Of a stretch of DNA of 27,911 nt, positions 20,342 to 27,911 are shown in pieces. This DNA comes from Podila epigama (taxonomy: Eukaryota; Mortierellomycota; Mortierellomycetes; Mortierellales; Mortierellaceae), in assembly GCA_015679605.1 (NCBI GenBank), contig JAAAVE010000180.1, forward strand, positions 1-27,911. Reading direction: 5' to 3'. A program made the position numbers and the translations under genes. Position 1 is the first letter of the stretch. The number at the start of each line of letters is the position of its first letter. The notes below the pieces were generated by a model. It worked only from the letters and a program-made list of their open reading frames with translations. It made no database searches and was not told the origin of the DNA.

Positions 20342-23300
20342 CTAGAGAGTTGACCGAATCGGCACATTGAGACCTGAAGTGATATCAAACACACCTTCCA
20401 CTGGTGTTGGCGCCTTGCCCAATTTGAGTCCTGCTTTGAACTGAACATGATTCTTGATGACTACACTCTCAGCAAGTCTTTCCTCCCCTGCGCTCTCTTC
20501 TTCCGCTGCATCTGCGTTTGTTTCATCCTCTGATCCCGCGTCTGTCTCCGCGTCCTCTTTCGGTTCAACCTTGGATGATAGCCTCTGCGAACACAGATGG
20601 ACTGCCAAGAGCCGGGTCTTTTGACATCGTGGTTCGAGCCAAGAGTCAAAGAACATGCGCGCGTCGTTCAAAGTCATGGCAGCCATGACGTTGACTTCCT
20701 CTTGTATCTGAGCAAAATCATAAAAGCCTGAACAGATATGATCCCAGTACCGTGTCGTCTCCTGCTTCAAATGTTTATCCGATTCGAGTTTCTTGTTGAT
20801 GAGGGATCGGACCTGACGCTCAAAATCGGCTTCAGTCATGTCTCGCAATAGGTTATGGACTCGTACACTCAGGAAATGTTGAATCCGGCTTTGGACGTAG
20901 ACAGGATCCCGCTCAGATTGGACAACAATCCTTACACCTGTCGAGCTTGCATTCGAGCGTGTTGAACTCTGGACAATGTAACCGAGTTGTTCATTGGTCC
21001 TCAGCTGATTAAAGCAAGGTTCCTGAAGGATTTGAGCCAAGATCTGGGTCAAAGCTGAATGTGTCCGTCGCCTCGTCGTTATAGCCTTGACTGAATCCTG
21101 AACGCTTCTCAGATCTTCACAATCTTCGTGGTCAATTTGGACATAGTATTCGATTGCGGAATTAACGTTGGTTGGGTTCGGTACTGTCTTTTGGAACACG
21201 ATACGAGCTCCTTGCGGCAACATATATGAACGAGCAGGGACGAGTTCACACGCTGACAGGGATCGCGACGCAAAGGTCGCCTCGATGATAGTACATGCCT
21301 CCAAAGCATCAGTCTGATCCATGTTGCCATGAACAAGTCCTTCAATATGAAGCCTTGAAAAGAGGAGTGGTATGAACATTTGAACATCGCCAGGTGTCAA
21401 ACCCTTGAGCTCTGTGAGTTTTTCCTTGTACGTCCATTGCTTTTCCTGAAGCAGTTGTGACATGTAGTAGATAGCTAAACGGCTTGGTTCCTCCATTTGA
21501 AAGTTGGCATACTCACGCTCGAGTTTTTCGTGAATCAGGTGGAATCTATCAGGATCGACAGTGTATGTCCTGATCCTCTGGATGACCATCCGAAGAAGAA
21601 CGAGCGCCTTGTCATTGTACCCTTCGACTTTGAGGACAATGCCATCCACGGAAACATCAAGCGAATACATTAACCCCGCCAGTTCTGCGCTGTATACTTG
21701 CTCCTTTAGAGAATCCTTCACGAGACGTACAAAGATCACTGTCTTGACGAAATTGGCGGGTGTGGTCATGACGAGTGGAGACGCAAGTCGAAAGTAGATG
21801 TTGACTTTTGGAACCCAAAAGGTATCGTCTTTTTTATGCCAAAGTCGGACCATTGGCGTGTGCTTGAGTAATATGGGTGCGCTCGCGGGTTCTGTGATGG
21901 GGATACGATGGGTGTCAAAATTTGTTGGAACAAAGTCATTATGTTCGGGGAGGCGCAATTCTGGATGCAACTCGAGGTCTTTGAGTCTCTATTGAAATGG
22001 TCAGAATTGGGGTGGGATAGGGTGTCGCCCAAATACATGTTACACATTAATCTCGTAAAAGAAGAAAAAAACACCATTCATTTACAAAGTGAGAGATGGG
22101 GAAAAGACCATACCTCCAAAAATTGTGTTGGGACGGGGCTGACGTGGTACTCTGTTCCATACCATCGTTCCGTGTGAGTGAAGGTTTGACCAGGCACAAT
22201 ATTGACATTCTGAGTGACCAAAGTGCTATGCCATCTGTCAGTTGATAGACAGTTCACGGACTCTTGGATCATGCTTGGATTATATTCTCGTATGAGATCT
22301 GCACCAGATATGGTTGTTTCAGGAGAATATCCTCTCTGCATTATGCGAACAAGAGAGGTCACATAGGCGGCAGCCGGTGATTTCTCCTTGAAGCGGAATG
22401 AAATCGACGACAGTGAGGAAACCTAAGGATGGTGTAATCTACGATAAGTATATGTGTGTACTACGCATTGGGAAGGAGTGAACGTGAGAAAGACAAAGAA
22501 CGTCGAGAACGCGAGAAACGATCACACGATACCTCGTCCCATATATATGGCTTGAGACCTTGTTCCTGAATTAATTTGATATACTGGAAGACTACAGCTG
22601 TTACATCCTCGTACCTCTCAAGACCTTCAGGTGTGAGGTCAATTGATATCTTTAGAAAACTGAATCCAAGCCCTCCTGAGGATGTTCCTGTGGATAGCTT
22701 GTCTGCCCATCCATTACGTCTTAGGAGCGAGAGAATCGAACCAGGACCTTCGTGACCAATCAAGTGTCCAATGTACTCTGCTGGCTTTTCTGCATACAAG
22801 AGAGTTTGATCCGGGTACGGAAATGTGATCGTAAGAGATCTCAAGTTCTTGACAGGCTTGATGAACGTAGTTCTCTAGTGTATATTTTGATTTCATTCAG
22901 CAATGTAGATTGTTTAGTATCGTTTCTTTCTTGTTTCGTTATCTTAAAAGGTGAAATGTCGCAAAAAGAAAAGACAGAAAACGAATGATGACAGAAGGCG
23001 AATACCAGTAACTCATTGGCAGTCAGAGGTCCATGAGGATACGAAGGCGGCGCAATTCCCAGATTCTTTACTGGCGAAAACTTTTCCACTGCCCACTGTG
23101 CAAGCTGTTCAAGTGGTTCTATTGTTTGAATGAAAGCATAAACGCGATGCCATGTTAGTGAACCATCGAACGTTCATGAAGAACAAGAAAGTAGGGGAAA
23201 GGGACTTGTGTATTTACCTCGACCGAGAATGACCAACTTCATGATACTGGCCGAGTAACACTTGGCATGAAATTTGATGAGTTCGTCTCGCACATCGATG

Positions 23301-24146
23301 CCAGCCCTCGTAGGCTCAACATCAAGCGTGATCAGATTGCCGGTACTGAAATGCCAGTATGGATGATGAGGGTTGGATAAAGTCTTGCCCAGCTGGAACT
23401 GCCGTCTCGAATCCTGCTGAAGGTTACGCTTGAACTCAGAGTCGACAGCTCGAATCTCGCGGTCCTTGCAATCCTTGTTGAAAGCTGGCGAGATGAAGAA
23501 TTGAGCAAACCTAAGGAATTTCTTTGTAGTTGTTTGTTGCTGTTATTAGTTTGTTGCTGTCGTTTTTTGCTAATGTTTCTTTTTCAAACACTCGTGTACA
23601 CCATCATGTCAAAGAATGGTGGTGGGTATGACTTACCGATCAAGAGCTCCTTCGAGATATTCAATCCCAACTTCAAAGTGAAAGGTGGTATTGTCTAGCC
23701 CTGTGGAGGCATTTGACTTGCCAGAATGTTGTGCAAGATATTCCTTATACTCGTTTTCTCGTGGATACTTTTCTGTTCCAAGGAATAACAAGTGCTCCAA
23801 AAAGTGCGCAAGACCTTGTAGGTTGTCCTGTCACAGTCGACATAAAGGTATGTTTTTTTTTCATCAATTGATTTGGTCTTCTTATACCTTTTTTTTTTGT
23901 CAGTGGCCTACAAAAGCAAATCAAACACGTTACTGGATCACTGAGATGACCGACATGGACATCCATCGCGGCCGCTGCCTTGTCTGCTGTGGGGTCGTGT
24001 ATGAGTAACACTTGTAGTGAGTTGTTGAGTAATATCAGTCTGTACTCGCGTTCGTCATTCAATGACTTTTCAATGGGTCTGGTGAATACGGCATGGGACT
24101 TGTCTTTGGCGTATTCATATCCGTCAGGGAGTGTCGATTCGTGCAT
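20342..24146 (-). CDS. STE23: Insulin-degrading-enzyme/Ste23-type M16A metalloprotease
   Basis: Seven exons, 24146-23934, 23827-23637, 23510-23218, 23118-23006, 22874-22533, 22422-22114 and 21988-20342, give 1035 residues, close to the usual size (human IDE 1019). The inverted zinc motif HxxEH is HFLEH (79-83), with Glu82 as catalytic base and the third zinc ligand Glu160 in AVDSE. The C-terminal half carries RTNEQLGYIVQS (Arg817 and Tyr824 correspond to substrate-contact residues of IDE). In yeast, Ste23 also trims the a-factor precursor; the family degrades short amyloid-prone peptides in the cytosol. The position between His79 and Glu82 that is Cys in human IDE is Leu here. An acidic insertion (Glu/Asp-rich, about 965-990) precedes the end. 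The protein ends RSTL, so it lacks a canonical peroxisomal PTS1. The ATG sits only 171 bases from the stop of the acyl-CoA oxidase gene upstream. Confidence 0.96.
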
Positions 24147-24317
24147 GATGGATGGGAGTAGGTATCGTTCTTTCTAATTTCTTCTAATGGTGCAAAAAAG
24201 AGATTGATGCATGAATTGGGAATCTTGACCACGACGCGTAATTCAAAGGTTTATTTTGGCACGGTAAAAATAAAATAAAATAAAATAAAATATATGCTAA
24301 GAAAAAAAAGGGTCCAT
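24147..24317. other. Short spacer: acyl-CoA oxidase 3' end and protease promoter, with TAAAA repeat
   Basis: Five TAAAA units lie at about 24266-24290. AATAAA on the minus strand at 24255-24250, 63 bases past the acyl-CoA oxidase stop, is a likely polyadenylation signal. The protease promoter must lie here or inside the oxidase gene. Confidence 0.6.
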
Positions 24318-26817
24318 CTACTCGTCATCATCGTCCTCGTCCTCCAAAGGCTCGTCATCCTCAATATTGCGGCGGAGAAGCGATTGAATCAAAGGAAGGT
24401 AAGGGTGCTCTCGTCCAACAGGGTTCTGTCGCTTGACCTGGTCAAAGTATTTTTCGTAGACGTTGCCGTCATAGACACCAAGAGGAGAGTTGATCATGTA
24501 ATCCGAATAGTTGAAGGCGTCGATCAGAGGGATGTACTCTTGGCGAACAGTGCGACACAATGCGTTCACCTGAGCACGAACATAGTCCATCTGCGATGGC
24601 GTAAAGTAACGATATTGGAGGAAGAAGCCAGAATTTTGTTCAATCGAGTAGAGTCCATAGAGCAAACACACTTTGGTTAGGACCGGTTGGAGGTTCTCGG
24701 GCGCGCTCTTGACAGCCTGTGCAAATCGACGGAAGACATATCCATAGGAATGAATCTTGGCAGCGGCCAAACGGGCTTGGGAGCACTCTTCGTAAGCAGC
24801 TTCGGGGTTCATGCCCTGCTTGAGTGATACCTCAAAGTCATCTCCAGCCTTCTTGACGATATTGGCAGTGACAACGTTCCAGGCTTCCTGGATAACGTCA
24901 AAGTTCAGAATGTGTTCATTGCTCTTGACGCCACATCCTAGGTTAAGGAGGGTGTTGAGATGGTTGAGATAGCTGACTCCCTCGGGCTGGGTCTTGCCAG
25001 CAAGCGCCTCACGGTAACAGCTGACGAGGTAGCGTCCAGATTGGAGAGTCAGGATGGTGTTGTCACCCTCCCAGGTGCAATGAACAGCAAAATCATTATA
25101 AGTGGTGGCGAGGCCTGTGTAGGCAGAGTAGCCATGCCCTCCTAATGTTTGACGGCATGCCTCGATAGCGTTCAATGTTGACCAGGTGCAGAAGGCCTTG
25201 AGACCGGCAGAGGTGGCGTGCGTCTCCTTGAGAGTGTCAATCACCTCTTGCATCGAGGCATCGTCGGGCTGAGTAGACTCGAGTTGATCCATGAGGTCGT
25301 CGTAGAGCTTATTGGTTTCTACACCGGTGAAATGGAACGCGTAGGCCATGGCCAAGAGGGGCATAAGGCGGTACTGGTGGATGGCATAGTCAATTAATTT
25401 GGTTTCTTGGACATCGTGGGGGTTGGACGAGAATTGACGTCGGACGGCTGCGTAGCGTCCGGCGATAGTAATGGCCTTCTTTGCAATGTTGCCCGAGTCG
25501 ACAACCATAGCGACACGTCCCTGGATCAAGGCACCGTAGGTCAGCTGGGCCATGGGTGGCTCCTTGACCTCACCTGCGCGCGAGACTTTAGTGTGTTTCA
25601 TCAGCATGTTGGTTCTGGGGATGCGGACGTTTGTGAACTGAATCCAGCCATTGTCGATGCCGTCGCGGCCCATCTTCTTTCCAATATCGCCAATATTGAC
25701 GCCGGGCATAAGGGTGTAGGTATGCGTGTCACGGAGTTGAACGACAAACGACTTTGTTCCGTAGCGCTTGCCGCGGACAATAAGCTGAGCAAAGACAACA
25801 GAGTGGGTTGCAGTATGGGCGGCACCTCCGATCCACCACTTTGTAGCAGTGACGGTGGGAGTGTGAATAATAAACTGGTCTGAAGCCTCATCAAATGTGG
25901 CAGTGGTCTCTAGGCCTGCGACATTGGAACCATGACCTAGCTCGGTCATGGCAAAGCATCCAACCATGCCATTCAATGCGAGGGCTCCCTTGGAAACCCA
26001 ATGAGAGAACTGGGCCGAGGTTGCAGAGCCACGTAGCGCTCCAAAAAAGAGGCCATAATGGACTCCGAAACGCGTCCAGAAGCCAGGATCGATCAAGCTG
26101 ATGGTCTGCATGCGCATGGTGAAGACAGGCACAGGCTCGGCTGATACATAGTGAACGATGGTCCGGAACTAAAAGATCAAGAAGGATTGGGGCACAACTG
26201 TTAGTTTTTCGGGGTGGTTTGGTTTGGTTGAATAAAAGTGGCATTTGCAGGGTACATGGACCACACGGAGAAACGTTTACGAGGACAACAAGATGAGTGT
26301 TTGTTTGTTTCAAGAGTTGAGATTGCTCCATCTCAAAGGTACACATTTGTATCTGTCTCTAAAGTGTGATGCTGTATCATTGAATGATCCACAAAAGTAT
26401 GAAGATATTACCTTTTCCATAGTGCGCTCTCTTATCTGATCCTTGGTTACATCGTACATGTCGTGCATGCGGAAAGTGGGGTCGCGCTCCAACTCCATCA
26501 TGAATTTTTCTCTAATCTTTGTGAACTTTTCTCCGCCATCGAGAAAGTAGGTTAGCTCACGAACGTTGAAGGTTGCCTTTACACGTTCCTCTGTCATGGA
26601 CTCTACAGGCCTATGGCCAAGAAAGAGAGAAGGAAAGAAAAATGGCACACGTTTGTTAATGACAAGGTGGATCCAGGGTGGGCACGAGGAAAGATGTTTG
26701 AAAAATCCCAATGGCTTACGTCTTGATGCGAAGCTCTTCAGCAGCACAGTGTGACCGATGCAAATGGCTCTGGACAGCTGCTAGGCGCTGTGAACCTGAT
26801 GCTGCCTTTTCGGTCAT
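24318..26817 (-). CDS. Peroxisomal acyl-CoA oxidase
   Basis: Three exons, 26817-26720, 26610-26412 and 26168-24318, give 715 residues. Acyl-CoA oxidase uses FAD and oxygen to make trans-2-enoyl-CoA and hydrogen peroxide, the first step of peroxisomal beta-oxidation. Visible family marks are the N-terminal helical domain (ERTMEKFRTIVHY), the FAD/acyl-CoA segment CFAMTELGHGSNV (170-182), KWWIGGAAHTATHSVVFAQL in the beta domain, GDIGKKMGRDGIDNGWIQF (258-276), CRQTLGGHGYSAYTGL, and the catalytic Glu466 in CTWEGDNT. The protein ends in an acidic DEDDDDE tail and so has no PTS1. Instead, residues 11-19 read RLAAVQSHL, a perfect match to the PTS2 pattern R/K-L/V/I-x5-H/Q-L/A, and could direct import through Pex7. 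The start ATG is supported because it places this signal near the N-terminus. Confidence 0.96.
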
Positions 26818-26930
26818 TATGATAGAATGTTTGTTGATGTTGATCCTGTGGTCGAGAGTTGAGTGATGTATTTTGTTCGCAGTGCTTATGTGCAAGGAGA
26901 CGGACGGTGTCAAAGACAAAGAGAGAATAT

Positions 26931-26973
26931 GAATGGCGAACGAAGAGTGAATGAGAGTGAATGAAGATGAATG
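26931..26973 (-). promoter_or_regulatory. CATTC cluster upstream of the acyl-CoA oxidase
   Basis: Four coding-strand CATTC copies begin 114 to 156 bases before the ATG, mostly as CATTCA/CATTCAC. Confidence 0.4.
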
Positions 26974-27393
26974 AGTAGCAAAAAAAACAGTCGCTACTTT
27001 TTATTTTGCGTTCTCCCCAAACAAAGCGAATGCCTCGGCTTGGGGTTTTATGTTGGTGTACAATAATGTATGTCAAAGATATAAGACGGATGCACAGGGC
27101 AAAGTGACAAGGCAGGCCAAGTTGCGCTACACACAGGGCCAAGGACTATTTTTTATTTTTCCCCCAATGGTCTAAATAATGCAAAAGGAGGCATGTGAGA
27201 AACGAGAACTATCTCTACCCCACAACAACCCTTCTTTCTGTTAAAGTGGAGTTGTGTTCTTGTAGCATCGTCGGTACCGAGCTCATCGGCCGAAAAGATC
27301 GTCGGGTATGAATGTTTGAAAAATACAGCTTTGTTGTATTCTCTGACCTGTTGTTGCTGGTTCACCCACTTCACCCACCCATTAGGTGGAGAT

Positions 27394-27417
27394 GCCAATC
27401 CAATCCAATCCAATCCG
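27394..27417 (+). repeat. Tandem CCAAT pentamers
   Basis: Four consecutive CCAAT units. They could be a simple repeat or a cluster of HAP/NF-Y boxes serving a gene beyond the window. Confidence 0.6.
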
Positions 27418-27911
27418 CCACCAAACCTTTCTTTGACACTTTCTGTAGTTCACTCACTCACTCACTCATCATTGTCGCAATATTCGCTAATTGTCACAAC
27501 GTGACCGACTGACCCTTTTTTGTCACTATGAACGCATGGCATGGCACAGGTGAAACTCCATTTTTCCAATCAACCGCCATGATCATCACCCTTTTTGGTT
27601 TGGTCGGTCGGTCACCTTGACATCCGTGTCAAGTGCCGCAGCAAGGGGCGCGTTCCTGAGCAATTGTGCGCCAGTACGGTTTGGGCAAGATGATGCAAGA
27701 GGTGAAGAAGAAGCAAGCAGAGCAAAAGAAAGAGATGTGACAACAACGCCGCATTGGACTTGATGTGTGCATGCACTCTCTTCTGCTTTTAGATGAGCCC
27801 AACCTGGGACTTGATGCATTATTGCAAGCCTTCATTTTTTTTTCTTTCTTTCTCCCCCGTCCTTGCGTCTGTATCACGCCGCAGAATGAAAACATAAACA
27901 TCATTACAACG

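Larger units (their letters stand above)
26818..27911. other. Right-end intergenic region
   Basis: No gene supported. Besides the oxidase promoter it holds CCAAT-pentamer repeats (about 27394-27417), CTCA repeats near 27450-27468 and T-rich/A-rich tracts. Short open frames on both strands look like chance. Confidence 0.5.

Noticed and set aside
25407-25883. 158-residue plus-strand open frame
   Set aside because: Antisense shadow of the acyl-CoA oxidase.
27586-27904. Minus-strand open frames at the right edge
   Set aside because: Short, compositionally biased, with no domain; could only matter as part of a gene beyond the window.

Overview
This window looks like nuclear DNA from a filamentous, early-diverging fungus. 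It carries eight large protein-coding genes, each split by short GT-AG introns (45 to 243 bases, with one of 510). Leaders are CT-rich, CA/CAA simple repeats are common and gene spacing is tight. The protein families (long ABCC transporter, DUF3533/SNG1, NIPA, insulin-degrading-type M16 protease, acyl-CoA oxidase, RNF220-like RING protein) and the intron style suggest Mucoromycota, perhaps the Mortierella group. That placement is an inference, not a measurement. All exon models here were built by hand from splice signals, reading frame and family conservation.

Layout. On the minus strand from the left edge: an ABCC/MRP-type ABC transporter (1-4905, its C-terminus cut by the window edge), a fatty-acid-desaturase-superfamily enzyme (5393-6607) and a large MIT-domain protein (7260-9792). 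A 3.5-kb gene-poor stretch follows (9793-13277). It holds a GGACAATGGA-type minisatellite, a run of ten N beside a poly-A tract, G-runs and CA repeats. Then come a plus-strand DUF3533/SNG1-like membrane protein (13278-14933), a convergent minus-strand RNF220-like RING E3 ligase (15295-17147), a divergently transcribed plus-strand NIPA-type magnesium transporter (17810-20149), and two minus-strand genes in tandem: an insulin-degrading-enzyme-type protease (20342-24146) and an acyl-CoA oxidase (24318-26817). The last 1.1 kb holds the acyl-CoA oxidase promoter region and simple repeats.

The genes do not form an obvious pathway or cluster. Membrane transport (ABCC, SNG1-like, NIPA), lipid metabolism (desaturase, acyl-CoA oxidase), protein turnover (M16 protease, RING ligase) and membrane trafficking (MIT protein) are side by side, as expected for ordinary housekeeping chromosome. 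I saw no RNA gene, CRISPR array, intact transposon or secondary-metabolite cluster.

Most worth a second look: a perfect PTS2-type peroxisome signal at the N-terminus of the acyl-CoA oxidase, which lacks a C-terminal PTS1; clusters of CATTC, all in sense orientation, within about 275 bases upstream of the start codon of five of the eight genes; a 108-base stopless, frame-preserving intron in the desaturase between its second and third histidine boxes; and the fungal RNF220-like ligase itself.
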